Assembly (NCBI GenBank): GCA_902599575.1
Contig: CACKFS010000001.1
Coordinates: 110,545-163,770 of the forward strand
Direction of reading: 5' to 3'
DNA from: an uncultured Pelagibacteraceae bacterium
GTDB taxonomy: Bacteria > Pseudomonadota > Alphaproteobacteria > Pelagibacterales > Pelagibacteraceae
Length of the DNA stretch: 53,226 nucleotides
The notes beneath the pieces were generated by a model, which worked only from the letters and a program-made list of their open reading frames with translations, did no database searches and had not been told where the DNA came from. Of this stretch, positions 35,992-46,062 are shown in pieces. A program made the position numbers and the translations under genes. Position 1 is the stretch's first letter, and the number at the start of each line of letters is the position of its first letter.

Positions 35992-36993
35992 ATGGGAGTT
36001 AAAAAAATTTTTTCAGGTGTTCAACCTACAGGTAATCTACATCTAGGTAACTATATAGGAGCAATAAAAAACTTCGTTGATTTACAAAATCAAAATAATG
36101 AATGCATATTTTGTGTGGTTGATTTACATGCGGTTACAGTCAAACAAGATCCAAAAATTTTAAAACAAAATATTAGAGAAACTGCGGCAACATTTTTAGC
36201 ATGTGGTATTAATCCAAAAAAAAGTATAATTTTTAATCAGTCTTCTGTGTCTGCCCACTCAGAAGTTTCTTGGTTACTAAGTTGTGTTGCTAGGATGGGT
36301 TGGTTAAACAGAATGACACAATTTAAAGAAAAGGCTGGAAAAGATAAAGAAAAGGCTAGTGTGGGTCTCTATATTTATCCTGTATTGATGGCCGCAGATA
36401 TTCTTTTGTATGATGCAACTCACGTGCCAGTAGGAGAGGATCAAAAACAGCATTTAGAATTAGCAAGAGATATTTCAAAAAAATTTAATACAGATTTTGA
36501 TACACCTGATTTTTTTAAAATTCCAGAACCATTAATTCAAAAAAACTTCGCGAGGATTATGAGTTTAAAAGATGGAAAAAAAAAAATGAGTAAATCAGAT
36601 CCATCTGAGTTAAGCAGAATAAACTTGACTGATTCAGACTCGGAAATAATTAATAAAATAAAAAAGGCCAAAACTGATACTGGTTCTTTCCCAACAAGTA
36701 TAAATAATTTAAAATCTCGACCTGAAATTGAGAATTTAATTGGAATTTATTTAAGTTTGTCTGGAAATAAAATTGATCATTTATTCAGTGAATTTAAAGA
36801 CAAAAATTTTTCTTTTTTTAAGGAAAAATTGTCAGATATCATAGTTGAAAAAATTTCACCAATATCAAAAGAGATTAAAAGATTAAATCAAGATCAATCT
36901 TACATTGATCAAGTTTTACAAGATGGTAGCCAAAAAGCTCATGAATTATCGTCAAAAAAAATAAAAGATATTAAGAAAAAATTTGGTTTTTGA
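35992..36993 (+). CDS. trpS: Tryptophanyl-tRNA synthetase
   Basis: Charges tRNA-Trp. The 333-aa product has SGVQPTGNLHLGN (HLGN at 17-20) and the second class I signature KMSKS at 198-202, with VPVGEDQKQHLELARD between them. Length is normal. Between murJ and the nfu gene. Confidence 0.98.
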   Translation: MGVKKIFSGVQPTGNLHLGNYIGAIKNFVDLQNQNNECIFCVVDLHAVTVKQDPKILKQNIRETAATFLACGINPKKSIIFNQSSVSAHSEVSWLLSCVARMGWLNRMTQFKEKAGKDKEKASVGLYIYPVLMAADILLYDATHVPVGEDQKQHLELARDISKKFNTDFDTPDFFKIPEPLIQKNFARIMSLKDGKKKMSKSDPSELSRINLTDSDSEIINKIKKAKTDTGSFPTSINNLKSRPEIENLIGIYLSLSGNKIDHLFSEFKDKNFSFFKEKLSDIIVEKISPISKEIKRLNQDQSYIDQVLQDGSQKAHELSSKKIKDIKKKFGF

Positions 36994-37038
36994 GCATTAT
37001 TTACTTTAAATATTTTATCTATTACCTATATTTAATAC

Positions 37039-37578
37039 ATGTTCGTACAAACAGAAATTACCCCTAACCCAAATTCATTAAAATTTCTTCCCGGAAGAAG
37101 CGTTTCTTTAATTGGACCACTTGAAGTCACAGATATTAGTAAAACTACCAATGAACTTATAAGAAATATAATGTCAATAGATGGAGTAAAAAGTGTTTTT
37201 CTTTCTGAAGATTTTATATCCGTGAATAAATTTGATGATTTTGAGTGGGAAGATTTAAAACATATCATTATATCTTTTATCAACGATTATTTTGCTAATG
37301 GAAATAAAAGTGTTATTTCAAAAATGGAAGAAACAATTGATATAGATACCTCAACTGTAGAAGGTCAAATTATTAAAATATTAGAGACTAAGATTAGGCC
37401 TGCTGTAGCTAGAGATGGAGGTGATATCAAATTTAAAGATTTTAAGGATGGAGTAGTTCGAGTAGAGCTTCAAGGCGCATGTTCTGGATGCCCAAGTGCT
37501 GCATTAACCTTAAAACAAGGAGTTCAAAATTTGTTATGCCATTATGTACCGGAAGTAAGGGAGGTTGAGGCTATTTGA
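37039..37578 (+). CDS. NifU-family Fe-S scaffold/carrier protein (Nfu type)
   Basis: Carries [4Fe-4S] clusters to target proteins. The 179-aa product has an Nfu N-terminal domain (FVQTEITPNPNSLKFLPG, 2-19) and a C-terminal NifU domain with cluster ligands CSGC at 148-151 (QGACSGCPSAALTLKQG). Like mitochondrial NFU1. Downstream miaB and several other enzymes need such clusters. Its TGA overlaps the TTG start of the next gene. Confidence 0.95.
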   Translation: MFVQTEITPNPNSLKFLPGRSVSLIGPLEVTDISKTTNELIRNIMSIDGVKSVFLSEDFISVNKFDDFEWEDLKHIIISFINDYFANGNKSVISKMEETIDIDTSTVEGQIIKILETKIRPAVARDGGDIKFKDFKDGVVRVELQGACSGCPSAALTLKQGVQNLLCHYVPEVREVEAI

Positions 37579-38732
37579 AAAAAATTTTCCCTAATAAATT
37601 AATAAAAAAAAATTTTAATATTAATCAATTTTTTAAGCTTAAAAAATTTTTATTATCTCAAGGTATAGTTATAAAAAAAAAACCAAACTTTAAATTTGGA
37701 TTTGAAAAATTTAAAACTCTATATCTAACTGGGCTTTCAAGTTTTTTGATAATTTTAGCAGCTTTTATAATACCACTAATTTCAGATATAAACCCTAAAG
37801 TTGCGAAAAATTTAGAGATTAATGACTCAAACAAAAAATTTAAGGAAGTTCTTGAAGGCGGGGAGATAAATAAAAAATCAAAAATAGATGAAGGGTTGGA
37901 TCTATCGAATATTTTAGAGGATGTTTTTAAATTTGAGGATCTTCCTGAAAACACAGTTCGACTTAGCGCATCTACAATCGAACAGCTTTTTAAGGACACA
38001 AACTATTCATTAAGTGAAGTTAGAAAGAATAAACAGGTTAAACCTATTAGGCTATCTCTTCTGCCAAATGAAATTAAACAAATCGAAAGTTCAAAAAAAA
38101 GAAAGAACTTATTTATTCAAATTATATTGCCACTTATATTAGAGGAAAATAATTTAATTTTGTTAGATAGAAAAAAATTATTTAGTATTTTAAATAAAAA
38201 TAAAAACTCAAAAAAAGAAATAAACTGGTTAAATCGAAAGTTTAAACAATACGGAGTTTTAAATAAGGATATACCAACTTTAAAAGTACGGATGGATATT
38301 GTTCCAGTCTCATTAGCCATAGCTCAAGCAGCAAAGGAAACGGGATGGGGAACATCTAGGTTTGCACTAGAGGGAAATGCACTATTTGGTCAGTGGACGT
38401 GGTCTGGAGATGGCATTAAACCTGCTGGTGCTGAGAATGATACAAAGCACAAAGTAATGAAATTTAAAGTATTAAAAGCATCTGTGAGAGCCTATCAGAG
38501 AAACTTAAATACACATTCAAGTTATAAAAATTTTAGACAATTAAGAGCTCAATTGAGAGATGAGAGTGACTCACTTGACAGTTTATTACTTGCTGATCAA
38601 TTGGATAATTATGCAGAGACTGGTAAAGAGTATACTAAAATATTAAAGCAGATTATTAATCAGAACTCTTTAAAAGATTTCGACGATGTAAAATTAATGC
38701 CTTTAAGCGTTAAATACAAAAATTTGATTTAA
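37575..38732 (+). CDS. Membrane-anchored glucosaminidase-domain (Bax-like) protein
   Basis: The 385-aa product has one membrane segment at about 50-69, a linker, then a glucosaminidase domain at about 235-370: VPVSLAIAQAAKETGWGTSR with the catalytic Glu in KETGWG, FALEGNALFGQWTW, and YAETGKEYTKIL. This is the Bax/PF01832 type that cuts glycan strands of peptidoglycan. The start is TTG at 37575, overlapping the nfu stop (TTGA). The N-terminus is cytoplasmic and the enzyme faces the periplasm. Converges on the deacetylase gene (4-bp overlap). Confidence 0.85.
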   Translation: MKKIFPNKLIKKNFNINQFFKLKKFLLSQGIVIKKKPNFKFGFEKFKTLYLTGLSSFLIILAAFIIPLISDINPKVAKNLEINDSNKKFKEVLEGGEINKKSKIDEGLDLSNILEDVFKFEDLPENTVRLSASTIEQLFKDTNYSLSEVRKNKQVKPIRLSLLPNEIKQIESSKKRKNLFIQIILPLILEENNLILLDRKKLFSILNKNKNSKKEINWLNRKFKQYGVLNKDIPTLKVRMDIVPVSLAIAQAAKETGWGTSRFALEGNALFGQWTWSGDGIKPAGAENDTKHKVMKFKVLKASVRAYQRNLNTHSSYKNFRQLRAQLRDESDSLDSLLLADQLDNYAETGKEYTKILKQIINQNSLKDFDDVKLMPLSVKYKNLI

Positions 38733-39787
38733 TTCACTTCAATTGACATTTGGATACCTAACCATCTCCAAATATCTCCATCTTTAAGTGAACAATTAAC
38801 TCTCCCTCTCCTAAAAGTGAACTTTTCTCGGAAATTAATTTTAAGAAAATTTTCTTCAAATCTAAGTATTGAATTTCTCCACTCATTTCCTTCATTTGAA
38901 AAACAATTGATATTTTGTATCATTTTTTGTTCTTTAAAAAATTCAATTTCAATAGTCGGAGGATTTTGATCCTTGCTAATAAATTTTTCGCTTGGTTTTA
39001 AATTTTTATAAGCAATAGGAAATAGTTTTAGAATAAACTCAAATCTTTCTAGATCACCATATTTTTCATTTATTGGAAATCTCGGTAGCTCAAAACGATT
39101 TTTAGTCAAATCAATTACTCCAGAATGTTGACCAAAACCATATTTAAAATTTTGGGTAATAAATTTTGTTTGTTTTAAATTAAATTCTCCAAACGGGTAA
39201 GAAAAAAAAACTGGATTATATCCTAACTTTTCTTTAAAAATTTTTATAGAATTTTTAATATCATCTTCAAATTCATCCTGCGAGAAATCTAATAAATATT
39301 CGTGCGTATGTGAATGATTACCTATATATGCAAAATCATAACTTGACACCTCTTTAATTTGGTCCCAGCTCATATATCCAGATTTTCCCACTGGCTCTGT
39401 TGAAACAAACAATATGAATGGTATTTTTCTTTTTTTAAGTATTGGCCATGCATTTTCGTAAAAAGATGAAAAAGCATCATCTATAGTTAATAAGATTTTT
39501 TTATTTTTCTTCGGATTATTAAATTCAATGTCGAATATAGATGGATCATAATATTCTATGTTATTTTTTTCAACAAGTTCGAGTTGCTTTTTAAAAACAT
39601 CTATTTTAATATTTGTCGATGGATATTTATTTTCATTGAATCTATGGTACATAATTGACACCACACCATGATCATTAGGATAGTACTTAATATTATTTTC
39701 TGCTTGAGCTGAGCTGTTTATGAAAAATAAAGTTAAAAAAAGCTTGATAATAGATGCAGCAAATGAAAAAATAATTTTCAAAATCAT
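38729..39787 (-). CDS. Secreted polysaccharide deacetylase (NodB-type)
   Basis: The 352-aa product has a signal peptide of about 29 residues ending SSAQA, then the NodB fold: HGVVSIMYHRF, ILLTIDDAFSSFYENA with the metal-binding Asp pair, IGNHSHTHEYLLDF with the HxxxH-like zinc site, and FFSYPFGEFN. It removes acetyl groups from a surface or wall polysaccharide. The upstream end of its signal-peptide coding overlaps the divergent tsaB start by 68 bp. The C-terminal 80 residues look like a separate beta domain. Confidence 0.87.
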   Translation of the reverse strand: MILKIIFSFAASIIKLFLTLFFINSSAQAENNIKYYPNDHGVVSIMYHRFNENKYPSTNIKIDVFKKQLELVEKNNIEYYDPSIFDIEFNNPKKNKKILLTIDDAFSSFYENAWPILKKRKIPFILFVSTEPVGKSGYMSWDQIKEVSSYDFAYIGNHSHTHEYLLDFSQDEFEDDIKNSIKIFKEKLGYNPVFFSYPFGEFNLKQTKFITQNFKYGFGQHSGVIDLTKNRFELPRFPINEKYGDLERFEFILKLFPIAYKNLKPSEKFISKDQNPPTIEIEFFKEQKMIQNINCFSNEGNEWRNSILRFEENFLKINFREKFTFRRGRVNCSLKDGDIWRWLGIQMSIEVN

Positions 39788-40112
39788 AGATAAAAATAAA
39801 ACTTATACTAATGAATATGAAAACAGTAGAAAAAACTTTGATAAGTTCGCTCTTCTTTTATTCAAATTTCTAGATAAAAAAATGGTGAGTTTTAATATTA
39901 TTGAAAAAGTTCTGGTAAATTTAGGACCTGGGAAATATTCAAGTATTAGAACCTCTATATCGACTTTGAAAGCTCTTAGCTTAATATATAAATTCAATAT
40001 TTACGGTTTTTCTTCAAAAGATGTTGAAAATAATGGCTATTCAAGAGTTTTTGAACTATTTAAAAAAGGCAAACTAATAAAAAAATTGATTAAACCACTT
40101 TATATGAGTTAA
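39720..40112 (+). CDS. tsaB: TsaB-like protein with a large internal deletion (130 aa)
   Basis: TsaB is the dimer partner of TsaD in t6A37 tRNA modification, normally about 220-230 aa. This 130-aa frame has the N-terminal ASKHA start (SLIIDAANEKIIFKIIDK), the signature NLGPGKYSSIRTSISTLKAL (GPGSFTGLR in others) and NIYGFSS, then skips almost directly to KPLYMS, like the PLYxR tail of normal TsaB. About 90-100 residues of the second lobe are missing. The neighbourhood (before fur) is the right place for alphaproteobacterial tsaB; rimI, which usually follows, is absent. The start could also be TTG at 39741. Confidence 0.72.
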   Translation: MKNKVKKSLIIDAANEKIIFKIIDKNKTYTNEYENSRKNFDKFALLLFKFLDKKMVSFNIIEKVLVNLGPGKYSSIRTSISTLKALSLIYKFNIYGFSSKDVENNGYSRVFELFKKGKLIKKLIKPLYMS

Positions 40113-40121
40113 GATAATGCT

Positions 40122-40547
40122 ATGACAGATACTATAGAGCAAAAATGTTTAGCTAAAGGTGTAAAGTTAACTGATCAGAGAAGGACTATTGCCAGAGTTA
40201 TATCTGAGTCTAAAAAAAATTATGGTGAGTCAGATCATCCAGATGTTGATGAACTTTACAAAAGAGTCTCAGACATTGATAGCAAGATAAGTATTGCAAC
40301 AGTTTATAGAACAGTGAAATTATTTGAAGAGTCAGGCATATTGATGAAGCATGATTTTAAAGATGGAAAAGCAAGATATGAGTTAAACGATGATCATAAT
40401 CATTTAATTGATATAAAGACTGGAAATATAATTGAATTTACTAGTGAGGAAATTGAAAATATCCAAAAAAAAATAGCAGAAAAGCATGGGTACAAATTAG
40501 TTGACTCAAAACTAGAGCTTTACTGTGTAAAAGATAAATCTGTTTGA
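40122..40547 (+). CDS. fur: Fur-family metal-responsive repressor (Fur/Mur type)
   Basis: The 141-aa product has the winged helix (LTDQRRTIARVI; ISIATVYRTVKLFEESGIL) and the dimer domain. The metal site reads DDHNHLIDIKTGNIIEF at about 90-106. The HxH is present, but the two Cys of the usual CxxC are Asp97 and Thr100, as in alphaproteobacterial Fur/Mur that lack the structural zinc. Likely the regulator of the Fur-type boxes at 23826 and 23886. Its stop overlaps the miaB start. Confidence 0.92.
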   Translation: MTDTIEQKCLAKGVKLTDQRRTIARVISESKKNYGESDHPDVDELYKRVSDIDSKISIATVYRTVKLFEESGILMKHDFKDGKARYELNDDHNHLIDIKTGNIIEFTSEEIENIQKKIAEKHGYKLVDSKLELYCVKDKSV

Positions 40548-41884
40548 TTGTGAAAAAAATATTCATTAAAACTTTTGGTTGTCAGATGAATGAATATGAT
40601 ACAAATCGTATTTATGACACAGTCAAGAATATTGGTTATTTTAAAACAAATGACCACTTGAATGCTGATTGTTATTTGTTAAACACTTGTCACATTAGGG
40701 ACAAGTCTAAGGAAAAAGTTTTTGATGAAATAGGCAGAGTTAGAAAAAATTATAAAAACAAAAGAAAACCGATCGTTATAGTCTCAGGCTGTGTTGCTCA
40801 AGCCGAAAGTTGTGAAATGATAAAGAGAGAACCCTATATAGATATTGTTATAGGACCGCAGTCATATCATAAAATAAATAAAATTATTGAAAATTTTAAT
40901 TCCAAAAAAAAATACGAATTAACTGAATTCGAAACCGAGGATAAATTCAATTATTTAGATAAAATCAAAAATAGTTATAGCAAAATATCTTCTTTTTTAA
41001 CTATTCAAGAAGGATGTGATAAATTTTGTAGTTTTTGTGTTGTTCCTTATACAAGAGGACCAGAGTATTCTAGACCTTTTAAAAGAATTATTGAGGAAGC
41101 AGAGAATTTAGTAAAAAATGGTACGAGAGAAATAATTCTATTAGGACAAAATGTAAATGCATACCTTTATAAGGATAATGAAAAAAATTTTAAACTATCA
41201 GATTTGATATTGGAGTTAGATAAAATAAAAGAGTTGAAAAGAATTAGATATACCACATCACATCCAAAGGACATGACTGAGGATTTAATTGAGTGCTATT
41301 CAAGCTCAAAAAAATTAATGCCTTTTATACATTTACCAATCCAAAGCGGATCAAATAAAATATTAAAATTAATGAACAGAAATCATAAAGTTGAAAAATA
41401 TTTGGAAATTTATAAACTTATTAAAAAAATAAACAATAATGTAGAATTTTCCAGTGATTTTATAGTTGGTTATCCAGGAGAAACTGATAGCGACTTTAAT
41501 GATACATTAAATTTAGTAAAAGAAATTAAATTTATTAATTCTTATTCTTTTATTTTTAGTGCTAGGCCCGGGACTCCTGCATCAAAACTAAAACCTATCG
41601 ATCAAGAAGTCGCTAAAAAACGTTTAATACTCATTCAAAGTAATTTAGAGAGCCATCAATTAAAAAAAAATGAATCTTTAATAGATTCATCAATTGAAGT
41701 TTTGGTAGAAAATAAATTACAAAATCAGAATAAATATTTTGGAAGAAATTTATTCTTGAATTCAGTGATTTTCGATGGTGAGGATAAATATGTTGGAAAA
41801 TTAGTTTATGTTAAAATCAAAAATATAAATAGAAATACTTTATTCGGAAAAATAGATGAAAATAAAAATATGAGAGCTGCTTAA
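40544..41884 (+). CDS. miaB: tRNA 2-methylthio-N6-isopentenyladenosine synthase MiaB
   Basis: Radical-SAM methylthiotransferase acting on i6A37. The 446-aa product has the UPF0004 cluster Cys at 13, 49 and 83 (FGCQMNEYD, NTCHIRDKS, SGCVAQ), the radical-SAM C-x3-C-x2-C at 158-165 (EGCDKFCSFCVVPYTRG) and a C-terminal TRAM domain. Start is TTG at 40544 overlapping the fur TGA; GTG at 40550 is an alternative that removes two residues. Confidence 0.97.
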   Translation: MIVKKIFIKTFGCQMNEYDTNRIYDTVKNIGYFKTNDHLNADCYLLNTCHIRDKSKEKVFDEIGRVRKNYKNKRKPIVIVSGCVAQAESCEMIKREPYIDIVIGPQSYHKINKIIENFNSKKKYELTEFETEDKFNYLDKIKNSYSKISSFLTIQEGCDKFCSFCVVPYTRGPEYSRPFKRIIEEAENLVKNGTREIILLGQNVNAYLYKDNEKNFKLSDLILELDKIKELKRIRYTTSHPKDMTEDLIECYSSSKKLMPFIHLPIQSGSNKILKLMNRNHKVEKYLEIYKLIKKINNNVEFSSDFIVGYPGETDSDFNDTLNLVKEIKFINSYSFIFSARPGTPASKLKPIDQEVAKKRLILIQSNLESHQLKKNESLIDSSIEVLVENKLQNQNKYFGRNLFLNSVIFDGEDKYVGKLVYVKIKNINRNTLFGKIDENKNMRAA

Positions 41885-41885
41885 T

Positions 41886-42881
41886 TTGAATAATGTATCC
41901 TATAAAAAAGCTGTTGATGATTTAAAATTTGTTTATTCTGAAAATACTTTAAGTATTGTATTTAAAAATAACGACATATTAATGGGTGTTGTTGGTGAGT
42001 TTAACAATAATTTGAAAGAACTTGAAAAAATAACTAATACAAGCATATATTCTCGTGGCAATTCAATCTTAGTAAAAAATACACCAAAAAAAAATGATTT
42101 AGTAAAGAATGCAATTGTCTTTTTATTTGATCAATTTATAAATAACGGCACAATTGAAAAAAAAGATATTATATCTTCGGTAAATAAATTTATGATTGAG
42201 GAAAAAACAGATAAGATAGAATATATAATTAAAACTCCTAAAAAGTCAGTAATACCAAGATCTGAGAAACAAAAAAAATATGTAAGAGCATTAAGAGACA
42301 GTGAAGTGATAATATCATCTGGACCAGCTGGTACTGGAAAAACTTATTTAGCTGTTGCCATTGCTTTGACAATGCTTTTGGACAAAAAAATTGAGAGAAT
42401 AATATTATCTAGGCCAGCAGTTGAAGCTGGTGAAAGATTAGGTTTTTTACCAGGGGATATGAGAGAAAAAGTTGACCCTTATTTACGTCCGTTATATGAC
42501 GCTTTATATGACCTGTTAGATTTTGAAAAAATTCAAAAACGTATAGAAATAGGAGATATAGAAATTGCACCTTTAGCGTTTATGAGGGGAAGGACTTTAA
42601 AAAATTCATTTGCTATACTAGATGAAGCTCAAAATGCTACAGATACACAGATTAAAATGTTTTTGACTAGGATAGGTGAAAACTCAAAAATTGTAATTAA
42701 TGGTGATCCCTCACAAATAGATTTACCCAATAAATCATTATCAGGTCTGAAAAGATCAAAAGAAATACTTGGACACTTAAATGAAATATCGATAATCGAT
42801 TTTGATCACACGGATGTTGTTAGACATCCTTTAGTTTCAAAAATCGTTAAAGCTTATTCTGATCAAAATATTAAAAAATGA
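41886..42881 (+). CDS. PhoH-like ATPase
   Basis: The 331-aa product has a KH-like N-terminal part and a PhoH ATPase domain with GPAGTGKT at 146-153, RPAVEAGERLGFLPGD, and AILDEAQNAT as Walker B. Proteins of this kind (YbeZ) work with YbeY in rRNA maturation, and ybeY follows here with a 4-bp overlap. Start is TTG at 41886, one base after the miaB stop. Confidence 0.94.
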   Translation: MNNVSYKKAVDDLKFVYSENTLSIVFKNNDILMGVVGEFNNNLKELEKITNTSIYSRGNSILVKNTPKKNDLVKNAIVFLFDQFINNGTIEKKDIISSVNKFMIEEKTDKIEYIIKTPKKSVIPRSEKQKKYVRALRDSEVIISSGPAGTGKTYLAVAIALTMLLDKKIERIILSRPAVEAGERLGFLPGDMREKVDPYLRPLYDALYDLLDFEKIQKRIEIGDIEIAPLAFMRGRTLKNSFAILDEAQNATDTQIKMFLTRIGENSKIVINGDPSQIDLPNKSLSGLKRSKEILGHLNEISIIDFDHTDVVRHPLVSKIVKAYSDQNIKK

Positions 42882-43318
42882 TCAAAATCCATGTTGTTGT
42901 TGACTCTCCTAAATGGAGAAAAAAAATTAAAAATATAGATAAATATTTCAAATTGAAACAAAGAAAGTTTAACTATCACTATAATTCAAAAAAAAGCATT
43001 AAAGAGTTCACAATTTTTTTAACTAACAACTCTGGAATGAAAAAATTAAATACTAAATTTAGAAAAATTAATAGGTCAACCGATGTTTTGTCATTCCCAT
43101 TAAATATTAGATTAAAAAAAAATATATATCTTGGTGATGTTGCAATTTGTTTTGAAATAATTAATAAAAGATCACTTAAATCTTTTTTTGCTCATGAACT
43201 CGACAAAATGTGGATACATGGATATTTACACTTAAATGGTTATAATCATGCAAACAATAAAGATTTTAAAAAGATGTACAAAAAAGAAAATTTAATATTT
43301 AAACAACTTAATCACTAA
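42878..43318 (+). CDS. ybeY: Endoribonuclease YbeY (rRNA maturation)
   Basis: Zinc RNase for 16S rRNA 3' end maturation and ribosome quality control. The 146-aa product has KLNTKFRKINRSTDVLSFP and YLGDVAIC, and the metal motif HGYLHLNGYNH with His at 114, 118 and 124 (the usual Asp before the last His is Asn). Normal length. In phoH-ybeY-lnt order; corC, which often lies between ybeY and lnt, is missing. Confidence 0.93.
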   Translation: MIKIHVVVDSPKWRKKIKNIDKYFKLKQRKFNYHYNSKKSIKEFTIFLTNNSGMKKLNTKFRKINRSTDVLSFPLNIRLKKNIYLGDVAICFEIINKRSLKSFFAHELDKMWIHGYLHLNGYNHANNKDFKKMYKKENLIFKQLNH

Positions 43319-43319
43319 A

Positions 43320-44840
43320 TTGGCACAAATTTATAGTAATAAATTTTTTATACTTTTAGCCTCACTAACACTAGGAATTTTTTCTTCATTTAGTTTACCT
43401 CCCTATAACTACTTTTTTATAAATTTTTTTACATTTCCGCTCTTTTTTTATATTTTAGCTTTTAATTTAAATAAAAAGCTAATTAATAATTTTTTAATTG
43501 GTTGGCTTTATGGATTTGGATATTTTTTATCTAGTTTGTACTGGATTTCAAATTCGCTAAAGTTTGATGAAAACTTTAAAAATTTGATCATATTATCCAT
43601 CATATTTATTCCAGCTTTGTTGTCTATTTTTTATGGATTATTTGCAATTTTGATAAAATTCTTAAATATTAAAATAAACTTTAGTTCAATCTTAGTTTTT
43701 TCACTAACGCTTTCTATTATAGAATATTTAAGAGGTACAATTTTTGGTGGATTTCCATGGAATTTAATTACATTTAGTATAATACATTTTACTAGTTCTA
43801 TACAAATACTTAGCCTAATAGGCACTTACTCATTGAACCTGCTAGTTATAACTTTTTATTGTTTACCAATAATAATTGTATTTAAAATTAGTAAGTTTAA
43901 GAAATTTACTATCATATTATTAGCTTCTTTAATTTTAGTAGTAAATTTTTATTATGGACAAAATAGAATTCATCAGATTGAAAAATCTGAAAAAAAAATT
44001 GTTAATCCTCCAATAAAATTAATATCTCCAAAATTTAATATTGAAAGATTTTTCATAGAAGAGCCAACAGAAAATAAATTAAATGAATTAATTGAAATGA
44101 GTTATCCAATCAATAAGGATTTAATTTTAATTTATCCAGAGGGCATGACTGATTTAGGTGAATTGGATAAATTAAATAGTGATACGAATAAAATTTCTAA
44201 CCAATTAACTGATAACTCAAAAATTATTTTAGGAATTACCTTAGATCATGGTGATAGCATATTCAATTCATTAGCCTTATTAAATAAAGAATTAATAATT
44301 GAAAATACTTATAATAAAAATAAACTTGTACCGTTCGGAGAATTTCTACCTTTTGAAAAATATTTAGTTAATTTTGGTTTAAAAAAAATAACACATGGCT
44401 ATAGATCATTTAATTCATCTAAAGAGAGAAATATATTAAATGTTGGTTCAATTTCATTTCTTCCCTTAATTTGTTATGAAATAATATTTTCTGGTCAACT
44501 AAATAAAAATAAGGGAGATTATGACTTAATTTTAAATATTTCAGAAGACGGTTGGTTTGGAAACAGCATAGGACCTTTTCAACATTTTTCTCATTCTATA
44601 TTTAGATCAATTGAGGAAGGAAAAGATATTTTGAGAGTTGCAAATAATGGAATTACTGCTCACGTAAGCTTAAATGGTAAAGTTATAAAAAAAATTGACA
44701 CAACCGAAAAGGGAAGCATTGAAATTAATTCAGTTTCTAGGGCTTTTCCAACTATCTTCAGCATTTATGGAAACAAGATTTTCTTTTGTTTGGTATTTTT
44801 TTATATTAGTTTAATTTTTTTTTTAAAAAAAATTAAATGA
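43320..44840 (+). CDS. lnt: Apolipoprotein N-acyltransferase
   Basis: Last step of lipoprotein maturation in the inner membrane. The 506-aa product has about six N-terminal membrane segments and a nitrilase-like domain with the catalytic triad in context: Glu in IYPEGMTD, Lys in [13 protein letters not shown], Cys in [12 protein letters not shown]-terminal membrane segment follows. Start is TTG at 43320. It serves the many lipoproteins seen in this window (LptE, BON protein, DUF3576, GDSL esterase). ATGA overlap with metK. Confidence 0.94.
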   Translation: MAQIYSNKFFILLASLTLGIFSSFSLPPYNYFFINFFTFPLFFYILAFNLNKKLINNFLIGWLYGFGYFLSSLYWISNSLKFDENFKNLIILSIIFIPALLSIFYGLFAILIKFLNIKINFSSILVFSLTLSIIEYLRGTIFGGFPWNLITFSIIHFTSSIQILSLIGTYSLNLLVITFYCLPIIIVFKISKFKKFTIILLASLILVVNFYYGQNRIHQIEKSEKKIVNPPIKLISPKFNIERFFIEEPTENKLNELIEMSYPINKDLILIYPEGMTDLGELDKLNSDTNKISNQLTDNSKIILGITLDHGDSIFNSLALLNKELIIENTYNKNKLVPFGEFLPFEKYLVNFGLKKITHGYRSFNSSKERNILNVGSISFLPLICYEIIFSGQLNKNKGDYDLILNISEDGWFGNSIGPFQHFSHSIFRSIEEGKDILRVANNGITAHVSLNGKVIKKIDTTEKGSIEINSVSRAFPTIFSIYGNKIFFCLVFFYISLIFFLKKIK

Positions 44841-46000
44841 AAAAAAACTATTTATTTACAAGCGAGTCAGTTTCCGAGGGCCACCCAGATAAAGTATGTG
44901 ACAGGATTTCTGATATGGTAGTAGACACTTACCTAAGAGCTGAACCTCAGTCAAGAGTAGCGTGTGAAACTTTAACTACAACAAATAAAGTTGTTTTAGC
45001 TGGTGAAGTGAGAGGACCAGAGATAAAAAAAGATGAATTGATAAGCAAAGTTAGAGATTGCATAAAAGATATTGGATACGACCAAGATGGCTTTACTTAC
45101 AAAGAGGCAACCAAGATAGAAAGCCATTTACATGCTCAATCAGCTGACATAGCAATGGGAGTAGACTCTTCTGGAAATAAAGATGAGGGCGCAGGCGATC
45201 AAGGAATAATGTTTGGATATGCTTGTAATGAAACAGATGTTTTGATGCCAGCTCCAATACATTATTCACACAAAATATTAAGACTAATGGCAGAAGACAG
45301 AAAATCAGGGAAACTAAAAAATATTGAACCAGATTCTAAAAGCCAAATAACTATTGAATACAAAGACGGCAAACCTGTGAATGTAAAATCAGTAGTAATA
45401 TCTACACAACATTCTTCTGACGTTAATCAGTCTCAAGTAAGAGATTTAGTTAAGCCTTATATTGAGAAATCAATTCCTAAAGAATTATTAAATAATCTAC
45501 AAGATGAAGAAATTTATATAAACCCAACCGGTAACTTTGTTATTGGTGGTCCAGATGGAGATAGTGGTTTAACAGGCAGAAAAATTATAGTTGATACATA
45601 CGGAGGAGCAGCACCACATGGAGGCGGAGCTTTTTCTGGTAAAGATCCAACTAAAGTTGATAGATCTGCTGCATATGCATCAAGATATCTAGCAAAAAAT
45701 ATTGTTGCGTCAAAAATAACTGATAAATGTTTAATCCAGTTAGCTTATGCCATAGGTGTGTCAAAGCCGCTTTCAATATATGTAGATTTATTTGATAATG
45801 ACGAGGAGAAGAATAAACATGTAGAAAGTCTTATTAAAAAAAATTTTGATTTAAGTCCTAGAGGAATAAGAGAGATGCTTGGACTTAACAAACCCATTTA
45901 TGAGAAATCAGCTGCTTACGGTCATTTCGGAAGAGATCCTGGGTCTGATGGCTCTTTTTCATGGGAAAAAGTTGATAAAAAAGACATTTTTAGCAAGTAA
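44837..46000 (+). CDS. metK: S-adenosylmethionine synthetase
   Basis: Makes SAM from methionine and ATP. The 387-aa product starts with [20 protein letters not shown] and has [32 protein letters not shown] and [19 protein letters not shown]. Normal length. SAM made here feeds RsmG, RsmI, MiaB and the methyltransferases of the window. No SAM riboswitch is seen, and none would be expected, since the ATG lies inside the lnt stop. Confidence 0.98.
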   Translation: MKKNYLFTSESVSEGHPDKVCDRISDMVVDTYLRAEPQSRVACETLTTTNKVVLAGEVRGPEIKKDELISKVRDCIKDIGYDQDGFTYKEATKIESHLHAQSADIAMGVDSSGNKDEGAGDQGIMFGYACNETDVLMPAPIHYSHKILRLMAEDRKSGKLKNIEPDSKSQITIEYKDGKPVNVKSVVISTQHSSDVNQSQVRDLVKPYIEKSIPKELLNNLQDEEIYINPTGNFVIGGPDGDSGLTGRKIIVDTYGGAAPHGGGAFSGKDPTKVDRSAAYASRYLAKNIVASKITDKCLIQLAYAIGVSKPLSIYVDLFDNDEEKNKHVESLIKKNFDLSPRGIREMLGLNKPIYEKSAAYGHFGRDPGSDGSFSWEKVDKKDIFSK

Positions 46001-46062
46001 TAATAAGTTGAAAATTTAAAAATATTAATTATAAAGCTATTAACATTGTTGATATATCAAAG

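Noticed and set aside
44780..44840. SAM riboswitch before metK
   Set aside because: metK starts inside the lnt stop codon and the upstream sequence is plain membrane-segment coding DNA.
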